Below, piece by piece: positions 8,247-16,561 of a stretch of DNA of 64,000 nucleotides. This DNA is from JAWLHK01 sp041690355 [NCBI: bacterium] (lineage in GTDB: Bacteria > J088 > JAWLBW01): positions 124,001 to 188,000 of the forward strand of contig JAWLHK010000006.1 of assembly GCA_041690355.1 (NCBI GenBank). Direction: 5' to 3'. Under the pieces are notes generated by a model, which made no database searches, was not told the DNA's origin, and was given only the letters and a program-made list of their open reading frames with translations. Every line of letters begins with the position of its first letter. Within the stretch, counting starts at the first letter, position 1. The position numbers and the translations under genes were made by a program.

Positions 8247-9139
8247 GTATCTTTCGCAGTCCCGAAGCGAAGGCCCGCCTGGTCACGTGGCATCACCGTT
8301 TCCGCGAGCGCATCGGGCGGCCGGTGGAGTCGCGCACGGTCTCCACGTCCTTCGGCGAGACGCACGTGCTCCTGTGCGGACCGGCGGAGGCACCGCCGCT
8401 CGTCATGCTGCATGGGGCGCTGGCGAGCTCGGCCCACCTGATGGGGGAATTGGCCGATCTCGCGGACCGGTTCCGCCTGATCGGCATTGATGTCATCGGC
8501 CAGTCGGTCATGAGCGCCGAGACGCGTCCTCCCGTGAACGGGAATGCCTACGGCGAGTGGGTGGTGGAGTGCCTGGATGCCCTCGGGCTCGACACGGTGA
8601 ACCTGCTCGGCGTGAGCTGGGGCGGCTTTGTGGCGACCCGTGCCGTCGTGGTCGCTCCGGAGCGCATCCGCGCGCTCACGCTGATTGTTCCGGCCGGTAT
8701 CGTGAACGGCCACGGCCTCACGCCGCTGCTGAAAGTCGCGCTGCCGCTCGCCCTGTACCGGCGCAAGCCGACCCCGGAGCGGCTCGCCAGATTTCTCCGC
8801 TACCAGCTTTCCTCGGGGGATGCAGACTGGGCAGGTTTCATGGGCGACGTGCTGCTGGACATCAGTCTGGATTTCCGCTTGCCGCGGCTGCTGCGTCCCG
8901 AGGACGTCGCCGGCTTCACGGCCCCCGTGCAGATCTTTGCCGCCGAGCATGACCTGAGTTTCCCGGGCCGACGGCTTCTCAAGCGCGCCGCGGCTCTTTT
9001 CCCCAACCTGGTTCACACCGAACTGATGGCCGGCAGCATGCACTCGCCGCCGACCGATCCCGAATCTCGCAAGGCGCTCGCCGCGAAGATCGCAGCGTTC
9101 CTGAAAGCGGATACCGACCAGCTTCGCCTGCAGGCATAA
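8243..9139 (+). CDS. Alpha/beta hydrolase
   Basis: 298 residues, alpha/beta-hydrolase fold. The oxyanion region is LVMLHGALAS, the nucleophile elbow LLGVSWGGF (Ser), the acid lies in AAEHDLSFPG and the catalytic His in GSMHSPP, so the triad is complete. The helical insertion between residues about 170 and 225 forms the lid. No signal peptide, so cytoplasmic. Translationally coupled to the TetR gene. Ester, epoxide, lactone and C-C bond substrates are all possible for this fold; the pairing with a TetR regulator suggests an inducible detoxification or catabolic step (inference). Confidence 0.88.
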   Translation: MSIFRSPEAKARLVTWHHRFRERIGRPVESRTVSTSFGETHVLLCGPAEAPPLVMLHGALASSAHLMGELADLADRFRLIGIDVIGQSVMSAETRPPVNGNAYGEWVVECLDALGLDTVNLLGVSWGGFVATRAVVVAPERIRALTLIVPAGIVNGHGLTPLLKVALPLALYRRKPTPERLARFLRYQLSSGDADWAGFMGDVLLDISLDFRLPRLLRPEDVAGFTAPVQIFAAEHDLSFPGRRLLKRAAALFPNLVHTELMAGSMHSPPTDPESRKALAAKIAAFLKADTDQLRLQA

Positions 9140-9154
9140 TCTCTCTCTCTCATT

Positions 9155-9271
9155 ACTGGCGCGAAAAGCAACCGGATTGGAAGTAGTCTGCCAATATTGT
9201 CCTCTATGTGGCGCAATAAATCGCAAGTAGTGGCGCAAAACAAGGAAATGTGAAGTGTAGTGACGCGATGA
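9155..9271. promoter_or_regulatory. Four iteron-like motifs upstream of the Fic gene
   Basis: Copies of ANTGGCGCAAAA-type sequence occur at 9155-9167 (ACTGGCGCGAAAA), 9207-9219 (TGTGGCGCAATAA), 9229-9241 (AGTGGCGCAAAAC) and 9259-9271 (AGTGACGCGATGA). The second and third are 22 bases apart, about two helical turns. The region is AT-rich compared with its surroundings and ends in CATAAT (9284-9289), five bases before the Fic ATG, so these are likely operator repeats next to another leaderless promoter. The Fic protein's own N-terminal winged helix is the obvious candidate binder. Confidence 0.5.
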
Positions 9272-9294
9272 TTGGGTTTGTGCCATAATAGGGT

Positions 9295-10680
9295 ATGCCC
9301 CGGAGCATACCCGATAAAGAGCTCGACGCCGTTCTTGCCGTGGTGCGCCGGTTTCCCGGCGGCGCGACCGTATCCGAGGTCGCCTCTGGTTTTCCTGATC
9401 GCCCGCGCCGCACCCTTCAACGCTATCTTGCCCGGCTGGTCGCACAACATCAGCTTGTCGCCGAAGGCCGGGCCCGGGGCACACGGTACCGAACGCTCGA
9501 GCCATCGTTTACATACAACCTGGTGTCCATTTCGCCCATGGTGGCCGAAGAAGCCTATCCTCCGCTTTCTGCAGAGGGGCTCGCCGTTCGCGAACGGCTC
9601 AACGTGCCCTTTGCCTCCCGAAAGCCGGTTGGATACGTGCGCGCATTCCTCGATGGGTACCACCCGAATGAGACCTGGTATCTGCCCGTAGAGACGCGCC
9701 GTCGGCTTGCCGCCATGGGGGCCTCAGACGGCCGTGAACGGCCCGCGGGCACCTATGCCCGGCAGATCTACGATCGGCTGCTCATTGATTTGTCCTGGAA
9801 CTCGAGCCGCCTTGAAGGCAACACCTATTCCCTGCTCGAAACCGAACGGCTGCTCGCCGCGGGCGCGGCCGCCGAAGGAAAGGGTGTGCACGAAACCCAG
9901 ATGATCCTGAACCACAAGGCGGCGATCGAATTGCTGGTCGAACAGGCCGATGAAATCGGGTTCAACCGCTATACGATCCTGAACCTGCACGCGCTGCTGG
10001 CAGAGAACCTGCTGCACAATCCACATGCGGCAGGGCGGCTGCGGCTTATTCCGGTAGGCATCGGCGGTACCGTTTTTCAGCCGCTCGCGGTACCGCAGCA
10101 GATTGCCGAGTGCTTCGACATGATTCTGACCAAGGCCGAGGCCATTGCCGATCCTTTCGAGCAGGCGTTCTTTGCCATGGTTCACCTGCCGTATCTGCAA
10201 CCGTTCGAAGACGTCAACAAGCGGGTTTCGCGTCTGGCGGCAAACATTCCGCTCATCCGCTGCAACCTGAGCCCGCTGTCGTTCGTCGACGTTCCCGATC
10301 GGGCCTACATCGACGGGATGCTCGGCGTGTACGAGCTGAACCGCATCGAACTCCTGCGTGACGTTTTCCTGTGGGCTTACGAGCGATCGTGCGCCCAATA
10401 CGCGAACGTGCGGCAGACCCTGGGGCAGCCCGACCTGTTCCGCATGCGTTACCGCGAGCAGCTCAAGCAGGCGGTCGCCGACATCGTGCGCGCCGGACGT
10501 GACAAGCTTGGTGCAACGGCGGCAGCCCGGTTTGCCGCAGAGGCCACTGTGTTGCCGGCCGATCGAAAACACTTCGTCGACATTGTCGAAGCCGAGTTGC
10601 TCAGCCTGCACGAAGGCAACATCGCGCGTTACCGTCTGCGCCCTTCCGAGTACGAGCGCTGGAGGCAGACCTGGCAGTGA
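9295..10680 (+). CDS. Fic-fold protein with N-terminal winged helix and degenerate Fic motif
   Basis: 461 residues. Residues about 5-65 form a winged helix (TVSEVASGF, RRTLQRYLARLV). The Fic core follows, with an inhibitory-helix motif of class II type (SSRLEGN, Ser170 and Glu174). The active-site loop reads YLQPFEDVNKRVSRL near residues 300-314. Against the canonical HPFx(D/E)GNGR, the catalytic His is Gln302 and the glycines are Val and Lys; His297 lies five residues upstream. Standard AMPylation is therefore doubtful, and a regulatory, binding or altered nucleotide-transfer role is possible. Many Fic/DOC relatives share the QPFxDxNKR variant. An -10-like CATAAT sits five bases before ATG 9295, suggesting a leaderless mRNA. 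Confidence 0.85.
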   Translation: MPRSIPDKELDAVLAVVRRFPGGATVSEVASGFPDRPRRTLQRYLARLVAQHQLVAEGRARGTRYRTLEPSFTYNLVSISPMVAEEAYPPLSAEGLAVRERLNVPFASRKPVGYVRAFLDGYHPNETWYLPVETRRRLAAMGASDGRERPAGTYARQIYDRLLIDLSWNSSRLEGNTYSLLETERLLAAGAAAEGKGVHETQMILNHKAAIELLVEQADEIGFNRYTILNLHALLAENLLHNPHAAGRLRLIPVGIGGTVFQPLAVPQQIAECFDMILTKAEAIADPFEQAFFAMVHLPYLQPFEDVNKRVSRLAANIPLIRCNLSPLSFVDVPDRAYIDGMLGVYELNRIELLRDVFLWAYERSCAQYANVRQTLGQPDLFRMRYREQLKQAVADIVRAGRDKLGATAAARFAAEATVLPADRKHFVDIVEAELLSLHEGNIARYRLRPSEYERWRQTWQ

Positions 10681-10684
10681 CTTG

Positions 10685-10741
10685 AAGTTACGAGTGACGA
10701 GTCAGGCAATTGACAATTGACGATTGACGATCGACGATTTA
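10685..10741. repeat. Heptanucleotide repeat array after the Fic gene
   Basis: Imperfect units TTACGAG, TGACGAG, TGACAAT, TGACGAT and CGACGAT start five bases after the Fic stop codon, in the same orientation as the gene. They fill most of the gap to the SRPBCC gene. Confidence 0.75.
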
Positions 10742-10782
10742 TCGGAACGTGCAACGATCATCCTGTAACCAGAGAAATCGCC

Positions 10783-11193
10783 ATGAAAATTACTGTTGAA
10801 ACGACCGTCGGCGCCCCGATCGATCAGGTCTGGCGCGCGTACACGACGCCCGAGGATATCATGCGGTGGAATGCCGCGTCTGCGGACTGGCATACGACGG
10901 CGGCCAGGGTTGAGCTGCGGGCGGGGGGTGCCTTCTGCTCGCGCATGGAGGCGAAGGATGGCAGCATGGGGTTCGACTTCGAGGGAACCTACACGAAGAT
11001 TGTTCCGCATCAGCTGATTGAATATACCTTCGGTGATCGAGAGGCGCAGGTCGAGTTTGCCGAGGCGCCTGACGGTGTCGCCGTGCGCGTGACCTTCGAC
11101 AGCGAGGAGACGCATTCCGTCGACCAGCAGCGCGACGGATGGCAGAGCATCCTCGATAACTTCAAACGGCACGTCGAAACGATGGTCCGCTGA
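10783..11193 (+). CDS. SRPBCC (AHSA1/START-like) domain protein
   Basis: 136 residues, one complete SRPBCC domain. The opening ITVETTVGAPIDQVWRAYT and the following PEDIMRWN are the family signature, and the C-terminal helix is GWQSILDNFKRHVET. The fold makes a deep hydrophobic ligand cavity; no enzymatic residues are conserved. The start is ATG 10783; an in-frame ATG at 10717 would translate repeat sequence and is rejected. Followed 26 bases later by the DUF1801 gene, an association common for these two small families. Confidence 0.88.
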   Translation: MKITVETTVGAPIDQVWRAYTTPEDIMRWNAASADWHTTAARVELRAGGAFCSRMEAKDGSMGFDFEGTYTKIVPHQLIEYTFGDREAQVEFAEAPDGVAVRVTFDSEETHSVDQQRDGWQSILDNFKRHVETMVR

Positions 11194-11219
11194 GGGCCAT
11201 CACTTACGGAGCGCGGCCG

Positions 11220-11618
11220 ATGCAAACTGAACCCTCGTTTTCTGCGGATGTTGACGCATACATCGCCGGTTTCCCGCTCGAAGTGCAGACCATCCTGCAG
11301 CGGGTCCGCGAGACCATCCGGAAAGCCGCGCCCACGGCTGAAGAGACCTTCAAGTACCAATTGCCGACGTACTACCTGAACGGCAACCTCGTACACTTCG
11401 GTGCCTTCGCAAAGCATGTGGGTTTCTACCCGGATCCTTCGGGCATCGAGGCGTTCAAGGATGAGCTTTCGGGGTATCGAATGGCGAAAGGATCCGTGCA
11501 GTTCCCGCTGGACAAACCCGTGCCGTATGACTTGATCCGCCGGATCGTGAAGTTCCGGGTCGCGGAGGCGCAGGCGAATCCGCCCGCGAAGGGGAAGCCG
11601 AAATCGCGCCCCCGATGA
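11220..11618 (+). CDS. DUF1801 (YdhG-like) protein
   Basis: 132 residues. The sequence VDAYIAGFPLEVQTILQRV followed by IRKAAPTAEETFKYQLPTY and HFGAFAKHVGFYP is characteristic of DUF1801, a frataxin-like fold sometimes annotated as an iron chaperone. No catalytic residues are known. The C-terminal tail (PPAKGKPKSRPR) is basic and low-complexity. Same strand as the SRPBCC gene and probably co-transcribed. Confidence 0.87.
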   Translation: MQTEPSFSADVDAYIAGFPLEVQTILQRVRETIRKAAPTAEETFKYQLPTYYLNGNLVHFGAFAKHVGFYPDPSGIEAFKDELSGYRMAKGSVQFPLDKPVPYDLIRRIVKFRVAEAQANPPAKGKPKSRPR

Positions 11619-11864
11619 CCTCGCGCTCCACCTGCTCATCCCCCGGAATGCCGGGAAACTGGAGGCTGCAGTGAACCCAACCCGTCACGTTCGATAAGCC
11701 TCGGCGGGCGCTCATCGCGATTCTCGCCATTCCACCCTTTGCCCCGTACCTGCCGCCCGGACTTCACGCGATTGGCGCTCCGCCGCCCGCTGCGGTAAGC
11801 TTTGGTGGAATCGCTGGGCTGCTGACTTGCCCGCCTCGCGCTCTTCCGGAAAGGGTCGCTGGGA
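11619..11864. other. Intergenic stretch with no recognisable feature
   Basis: 246 bases between the DUF1801 gene and the lipoprotein. I see no convincing gene, tRNA or repeat array here. Confidence 0.5.
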
Positions 11865-12878
11865 ATGCTCTCGAGAAGACGAGTTCTGCTGCTGGCTGTC
11901 GTCGCATGGCTAAACCCCGCGTGCGAGTGGGAGTCTCCGAACGCCGACACTTCCAGGCACGACGCTATCCATTCGAGTGGCCAGGAAGCAAAATCCTCGA
12001 TAAGCGTTTCCTTTTCCGCCGGAAAAGTCACGGTCATCGGGGCGACGGCCGCAGCACCGGTCGAGCTTCAGAAGTGCCTGGGATCCGTCTCGGAGAACTG
12101 TGACGAGTTTACCCCCGAGACGATGATCGACAGCTCTCCATTCGTATATCTGGACGACTCCGAACCGGGCAGGGTCCACTGTTACCGGATTGGTGCTCAG
12201 ACGAAGGCGCGCTGTGCGTTGGCCCCTATGGATTCGACCGACGTCCCCGACGACGCGACTCCGGCCGATATGGATGCGGCGCAATCTCGTGTGGTCGGTT
12301 GCCTTCCGGTTATTCCCCTGGATGCCCAGGTCTTTCCGTATGCTGCATGTGGTTTTGCAGAACGCAGTGCCAGTGCAGATTCTGCAATCGCGGCGTGTCT
12401 CTACCGACTTCACAAGGCAGGGCCTGTCGTTCAAGAGGTAGTCTCCTCAGCAACCGACGCAACGCAAACGTGCTCCTTCGACACGACGGAAATGCGACAG
12501 GCGAATTACTTTATTGATTCTGATGAAGAGCTCGCCGCCTTCTGTTCCGACATCGAGATTCCGCTGGAGGGGACGTACGACGTCGCGTTGGACGACTTCG
12601 GGTATAGCTTTACGGATTCCACGTTGCTGGTCGTCCGCTGGCAGCAAGACTGGGAAGCCGTCTTCAGGGACTACCTGATTCAGGTATTCCAGATCCGGGA
12701 ATTGAGCAATCAGCGCATCATGGTGGAGGGGATCCCTACGTCGACCTACATCGGGCAAAGCTATCAACAGGCAGACGTCCCGGTGGTTTACTCTGCGGTG
12801 CTCGTTCTGCCCAAACGGCTGGCCGGGGCTGCAGTCAGTTCAATGGTTGGAACGTCGGCGCTCTGCTCGTTGGATTGA
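11865..12878 (+). CDS. Putative exported/lipoprotein of unknown function, cysteine-rich
   Basis: 337 residues. The N-terminus MLSRRRVLLLAVVAWLNPAC looks like a lipoprotein signal, though the lipobox (LNPAC) is poor. The mature part has about ten further cysteines (for example QKCLGSVSENC, AACGFAERS, AACLYRL), suggesting disulfides in the periplasm or outside. Codon use is less GC-biased than that of the neighbours. No domain recognised; it may be lineage-specific. Confidence 0.6.
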   Translation: MLSRRRVLLLAVVAWLNPACEWESPNADTSRHDAIHSSGQEAKSSISVSFSAGKVTVIGATAAAPVELQKCLGSVSENCDEFTPETMIDSSPFVYLDDSEPGRVHCYRIGAQTKARCALAPMDSTDVPDDATPADMDAAQSRVVGCLPVIPLDAQVFPYAACGFAERSASADSAIAACLYRLHKAGPVVQEVVSSATDATQTCSFDTTEMRQANYFIDSDEELAAFCSDIEIPLEGTYDVALDDFGYSFTDSTLLVVRWQQDWEAVFRDYLIQVFQIRELSNQRIMVEGIPTSTYIGQSYQQADVPVVYSAVLVLPKRLAGAAVSSMVGTSALCSLD

Positions 12879-12885
12879 CGAAGCG

Positions 12886-13134
12886 ATGAGCGATTTCCCG
12901 CCGCAGCCGTCCAACGAAAAGAATCCGCTCGGCACCTTCGGCGGCGGCATCGCCGGTTTTCTCGTCGGCGCCTTTTTCGGAGCGGTTCTCCTGCTGGGCC
13001 TGCATGGACACGGATTTCCGCTCGTCGTGTGGATTACCGTCCCGGCAGTCGCCGGGGGGCTGGGGTACTGGTACGGCGACCGCTTTCACCTGGGGATTCT
13101 GTGGGTTATCCGCTGGATTCGCTGGGTGCCGTGA
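12886..13134 (+). CDS. Small membrane protein (82 aa)
   Basis: 82 residues starting at ATG 12886, 8 bases after the preceding stop. After a polar N-terminus there are two membrane segments: one Gly-rich (FGGGIAGFLVGAFFGAVLLL) and one around VVWITVPAVAGGLGYW, then an amphipathic Trp/Arg end (ILWVIRWIRWVP). The first has the small-residue spacing of packing helices. No family recognised; the context does not give a function. Confidence 0.6.
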   Translation: MSDFPPQPSNEKNPLGTFGGGIAGFLVGAFFGAVLLLGLHGHGFPLVVWITVPAVAGGLGYWYGDRFHLGILWVIRWIRWVP

Positions 13135-13245
13135 GATGGCGCGGCGCCTGATGCCGCGTCGCTGACCAAGGCCGACCATCCCGCCGACAGGCGACGCAAG
13201 AGCCCCAGCGCACGCTTCGCACTGCGAACTTCGCCCCACCTGCGC

Positions 13246-13251
13246 TACAAT
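13246..13251 (+). promoter_or_regulatory. Candidate -10 box (TACAAT) of the pseudouridine synthase gene
   Basis: TACAAT at 13246-13251 is a good -10; the sequence at the -35 position (TGCGAA, 13223-13228) is weak. The leader of about 50 bases holds a short hairpin (CCGTC ... GACGG). No other promoter-like sequence is visible in the 170-base gap. Confidence 0.4.
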
Positions 13252-13306
13252 GATCCGTTGACCCCGCCGTCGTGAGGACGGCCATCGCAACTCGCGGAAT
13301 GGAATC

Positions 13307-14407
13307 ATGGAAGAGCGCCTGCAGAAAATCATCGCCAACGCCGGTATCACCTCGCGCCGCAAGGCCGAAGAACTCATCACGGGCGGACGCGTCCGCGTAA
13401 ACAGCCGCGTCGTGCGCGAGCTCGGCGCCCGGGCGAACCCCGACACCGACCTCATCGAGGTCGACGGCGCGCTGATTCACCAGCCCGATAAGGTCTATTA
13501 CCTGATGCACAAGCCGCCGCAGGTCATCACGGCGCTCGAAGATCCAGAAGGGCGCACGCACCTGGGCGAGATCCTTCGCGTGAAGGAACGGGTGGTTCCC
13601 GTCGGGCGCCTCGATTACGAAAGCGAGGGGCTGCTGCTGCTCACGAACGACGGCGACATCGTCTACAAGCTCACGCACCCGAAGTACGGCGTCCAGAAGA
13701 CATACCACGTCAAGGTGAAGGGAATTCCCTCGCCGGAACAGATCGATCTGTTGCGCCGCGGCGTGACCATCGACGACCGGCGTACCGGACGCAACGAAGT
13801 CGAGTGGATGCGCAACACGCGCGGCGACGTGAACAGCTGGTGGCGCGTGACCATCAACGAAGGGATCAACCGCCAGATTCGCAAGATGTTCGATCGCATC
13901 GAGCACCCCGTACAGAAGCTGATTCGCGTGCAGGAAGGGGAGATCGATCTGGGTGACCTGCCGCGCGGCGCCGTACGCGAGCTGACGCGCGACGAGGTGC
14001 AGTACCTGCGTTCCATCGGCAAGGGGACGGCCGCCACCGAACGGGCCGCGAAGACGCTGGCGAGCCGCAGGCCGAAGACGGTGGAGCCGCGGGGGAAGGG
14101 GACGCGCGCAGAGCGTCCGTCCCGTTCTGACACGCGAGGAGACCGTCCGGCTTCCCGGGGAGACCGTCCGGCCGCACGCGGAGAGCGTCCGGCTTCCCGG
14201 GGAGACCGTCCGGCTTCCCGGGGAGACCGTCCGGCTTCACGAGGAGACCGTCCGCCAGCTCGCGGCGAACGTCCGGCGTCCCGTGGGGAGCGTCCGGCTC
14301 CCGGTGGGGAACGTGCTGCGGGGCGCGGCGAGCGCTCGCCGAAGCGCACGAGTCCCTGGCAGAAGAAGGTTGTGACCCGCAAGCCGCGCATGAAGAAAAA
14401 GAAGTAG
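13307..14407 (+). CDS. rluB: RsuA/RluB-family 23S rRNA pseudouridine synthase with repetitive basic tail
   Basis: 366 residues. An S4 RNA-binding domain (residues 1-60, QKIIANAGITSRRKAEELI) is followed by the RsuA/RluB catalytic domain with the Asp in VGRLDYESEGLLLLTND near residue 105, and the conserved GINRQIRKMF. Residues 1 to about 245 are of family length. The remaining about 120 residues are a disordered basic tail containing about ten 7-residue repeats of RG(D/E)RPAS type and ending in KKKK, probably an RNA-binding extension. RluB modifies U2605 of 23S rRNA in E. coli; the RluE/RsuA alternatives cannot be excluded. Confidence 0.85.
   Translation: MEERLQKIIANAGITSRRKAEELITGGRVRVNSRVVRELGARANPDTDLIEVDGALIHQPDKVYYLMHKPPQVITALEDPEGRTHLGEILRVKERVVPVGRLDYESEGLLLLTNDGDIVYKLTHPKYGVQKTYHVKVKGIPSPEQIDLLRRGVTIDDRRTGRNEVEWMRNTRGDVNSWWRVTINEGINRQIRKMFDRIEHPVQKLIRVQEGEIDLGDLPRGAVRELTRDEVQYLRSIGKGTAATERAAKTLASRRPKTVEPRGKGTRAERPSRSDTRGDRPASRGDRPAARGERPASRGDRPASRGDRPASRGDRPPARGERPASRGERPAPGGERAAGRGERSPKRTSPWQKKVVTRKPRMKKKK
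14135..14344 (+). repeat. 21-bp coding tandem repeats (RGDRPAS heptapeptides)
   Basis: About ten in-frame 21-bp units encode RGDRPAS, RGDRPAA, RGERPAS and similar heptapeptides in the tail of the pseudouridine synthase. Several adjacent units are nearly identical in DNA, indicating recent slippage or unequal recombination; copy number should vary between strains. Confidence 0.9.
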
Positions 14408-14429
14408 AATGCACGGAAATCGGACAGGT

Positions 14430-14512
14430 TGACGACTGACGACTGACGACTGAAGACGGACGACTCAGGACTCTCGACTTTTGACTCTCGACTCTTGACT
14501 CTCGACTCATGA
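14430..14512. repeat. Heptanucleotide repeat array leading into the yciH start codon
   Basis: Three perfect TGACGAC units are followed by a run of GACTCTC/TGACTCT units. The array fills the gap between the pseudouridine synthase and yciH, and the yciH ATG (14509) lies inside a unit (CTCATGACT). No normal Shine-Dalgarno is visible. Confidence 0.8.
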
Positions 14513-14853
14513 CTTCCGGCTCCCGCACCGTCTACTCCACCGACCCCCGCTTCTGCCCGCGCTGCAGCGGCACGCCGTGCAGGTGTGTCGGGAAGCGCAG
14601 CCTGCCGCCGGAACAGCAGACCGCCGCCATCCACTTCGAGAAGAAGGGGCGGGGCGGCAAGACCGTCTGCGTCATCCGGGGACTGCAGCTGACGGAGGAG
14701 GACCTCAAGGCGCTCGCGAAAGACCTCAAGCAGGCGTGCGGCACCGGCGGCACGGCCCGCGAGGGGACCATCGAGATCCAGGGCGATCACCGGCCGAAGC
14801 TCGCGGCCCGCCTGCAGGCGCTCGGGTACCGTACGAAGTTCGTGGGCGGCTGA
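14509..14853 (+). CDS. yciH: SUI1/eIF1-like translation factor (YciH)
   Basis: 114 residues. It has an N-terminal zinc-ribbon-like CPRCSGTPCRC (residues about 16-26) followed by the SUI1 domain: KKGRGGKTVCVIRGL, LAKDLKQACGTGGT and the final QGDHRPKLAARLQALGY. Bacterial YciH influences start-codon selection and initiation fidelity. The apparent start lies inside a heptamer repeat tract, so the leader consists almost entirely of repeats. No alternative start fits the family N-terminus better. Confidence 0.9.
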   Translation: MTSGSRTVYSTDPRFCPRCSGTPCRCVGKRSLPPEQQTAAIHFEKKGRGGKTVCVIRGLQLTEEDLKALAKDLKQACGTGGTAREGTIEIQGDHRPKLAARLQALGYRTKFVGG

Positions 14854-14956
14854 ACGCTCGGCGGGCGTAGCCGGAAAAATCGGGTTCTCCTTCACCGCAT
14901 CTGCCCTGCATTGGGTAGAATATGGTCCTTTCCCTTTTCCGGAGTCAGGACGCATC

Positions 14957-15856
14957 ATGCAGAGCCCGATCCAGCAGGCCCTTTCGGCCCAGGCCGGCAT
15001 TCTCGCGAACCCCGCCGAATTCGGCCGGGTCATGACCTTCAGGCTGCGCGCCGACGCCACGCCAGAGGAGCTTCTGAAGCGGCTCGCGCAGGGTTTCGAT
15101 CCCGCCTGGGGGGTGGTGGGCCTGGGACATCCGCTGACCGAGGCGCTGGGGAGAACCGTTCCCGGTCTGCGACCGTTCGCGGCCCTGGCGAACGGCTCGC
15201 TGCGCGCGCCGGCGACCCAGGAGGCTCTGTGGATCAACCTGCTCGGCAGCGATCGGGGGTGCGTCTTCGATCGCAGCGAACGGGTGCGCGAGCTCCTCGA
15301 AAGCTGCGCCGAAGCCGTCGACGTCATGGATACCTTTCTGTACGAAGGGGGGCGTGACCTGACCGGCTACGAAGACGGCACCGAGAATCCCCAAGAAGAA
15401 GCCGCCGTCGAGGCCGCCCTGATCCCGCGCGGCGAGGGGCTCGCAGGCTCGAGCTTCGTCGCGGTGCAGCGGTGGCAGCACGATCTCGCGCGCTTCCGCT
15501 CCTTTCCCCGGGAGCAGCAGGATGACACCATCGGCCGGCGGCAGGATACCAACGAGGAATTCGAAGAAGCGCCCGAGACCGCGCACGTCAAGCGCACGGC
15601 GCAGGAAAGCTACGATCCGCCGGCCTTCGTCGTGCGCCGCTCGCACCCCTGGGCCGAGGGAACCCGCCGCGGCCTGGAATTCATCGCCTATGGGGAATCG
15701 CTCGATCGCTTCGAGCGCATCCTGCGCCGCATGCTCGGTCTCGAAGACAGCACCGTCGACGCACTTTTCGACTTCACGCGCCCGGTGACCGGCGGGTATT
15801 ACTGGTGTCCGCCGCTCAAGGGAGAAGCGCTCGATCTGTCGGTGCTTTTCGCCTGA
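14957..15856 (+). CDS. Dyp-type haem peroxidase
   Basis: 299 residues, the length of the compact (YfeX/DypB-like) class. The GXXDG signature is present as GYEDGTENP near residue 137 with the catalytic Asp; the proximal haem His is in AHVKRT near residue 212, and the distal Arg in VVRRSHPW. No twin-arginine signal, so cytoplasmic. Dyp peroxidases oxidise dyes, phenolics or porphyrinogens using H2O2. GGAG at about 14940-14943 precedes ATG 14957. No encapsulin shell gene is adjacent, although this class is often encapsulin cargo. Confidence 0.93.
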   Translation: MQSPIQQALSAQAGILANPAEFGRVMTFRLRADATPEELLKRLAQGFDPAWGVVGLGHPLTEALGRTVPGLRPFAALANGSLRAPATQEALWINLLGSDRGCVFDRSERVRELLESCAEAVDVMDTFLYEGGRDLTGYEDGTENPQEEAAVEAALIPRGEGLAGSSFVAVQRWQHDLARFRSFPREQQDDTIGRRQDTNEEFEEAPETAHVKRTAQESYDPPAFVVRRSHPWAEGTRRGLEFIAYGESLDRFERILRRMLGLEDSTVDALFDFTRPVTGGYYWCPPLKGEALDLSVLFA

Positions 15857-15868
15857 GGGGAGATTCGG

Positions 15869-16099
15869 TCACTCTTCGCCCGGTTTGCGCTTCTGTTTCT
15901 CCCGGGTGCGGAACCAGGAGCCCAGTCCGCCCGCAATCATGGCGGCGAGCACCAGCAGCACGACCACGAGGATGCCCAGGTTGCCCGGCCCGCTGCCGTA
16001 GCGGAACATGGGAATGAGCAGACCGGCGACCACGACGATCAGCGAGGCCAGGGCGAGAAAGGCGATGAGGCCCCAGGTCTGTCGGCTCGAGGTGCGCAT
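15869..16099 (-). CDS. Small two-helix membrane protein (76 aa)
   Basis: 76 residues with two membrane segments (LIAFLALASLIVVVAGLLI and LGILVVVLLVLAAMIAGGLG), separated by a short Gly-rich loop (RYGSGPGN). The termini are basic (MRTSSRQ; KQKRKPGEE), so both probably face the cytoplasm. It follows the 122-residue membrane protein by 6 bases and is surely co-transcribed with it. No family recognised. Confidence 0.65.
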   Translation of the reverse strand: MRTSSRQTWGLIAFLALASLIVVVAGLLIPMFRYGSGPGNLGILVVVLLVLAAMIAGGLGSWFRTREKQKRKPGEE

Positions 16100-16105
16100 A
16101 CCGTA

Positions 16106-16474
16106 CTATTCCTTCCCCTCGTCGGAACCCGGTTTGCGCTCGGGTTCGCCGCCGCGCGCATAACGCCAGTTGGCCTCGTCTTCGCGGATGTGGCCGGGTT
16201 CCCAGTCGATCGGCCCGCCGGCGTCGTGTTCGGCCCCCGGCGCTTTCCGGGTGAAGCGGGCCGGCGGCTCCGTGCCGCTCTCGGCCGTGAAGCCGATGCG
16301 GGCCGCCCAGAGGGCGAAGACGAGCACGACCAGGGCGACGATGCTCCCGACGACGACGAAAAGGCCGCGTCCGGCGAACATCGAGGGGATGACGACGCCG
16401 AGAAAGATGAGGAACGCGAGGCCGACGAAAACCCACGCCGTGGTGCGCGCCCGTTCCTGTCTTGTGGCTGCCAT
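16106..16474 (-). CDS. Membrane protein with acidic cytoplasmic tail (122 aa)
   Basis: 122 residues. Two membrane segments (VFVGLAFLIFLGVVIPSMF and LFVVVGSIVALVVLVFALWA) precede a polar tail of about 55 residues containing GGPIDWEPGHIREDEANWRYA and a Glu/Lys-rich end. The first gene of a two-gene operon with the 76-residue protein. Function unknown. Confidence 0.65.
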   Translation of the reverse strand: MAATRQERARTTAWVFVGLAFLIFLGVVIPSMFAGRGLFVVVGSIVALVVLVFALWAARIGFTAESGTEPPARFTRKAPGAEHDAGGPIDWEPGHIREDEANWRYARGGEPERKPGSDEGKE

Positions 16475-16561
16475 GGGGTCATCGTGACCCGCGGGCGCGC
16501 CGCGAGCGAGTGTCGGTGGCTGCCTTGTCGGCCGCTTCAGACCTCCCTGTTGTTCCTCGAA

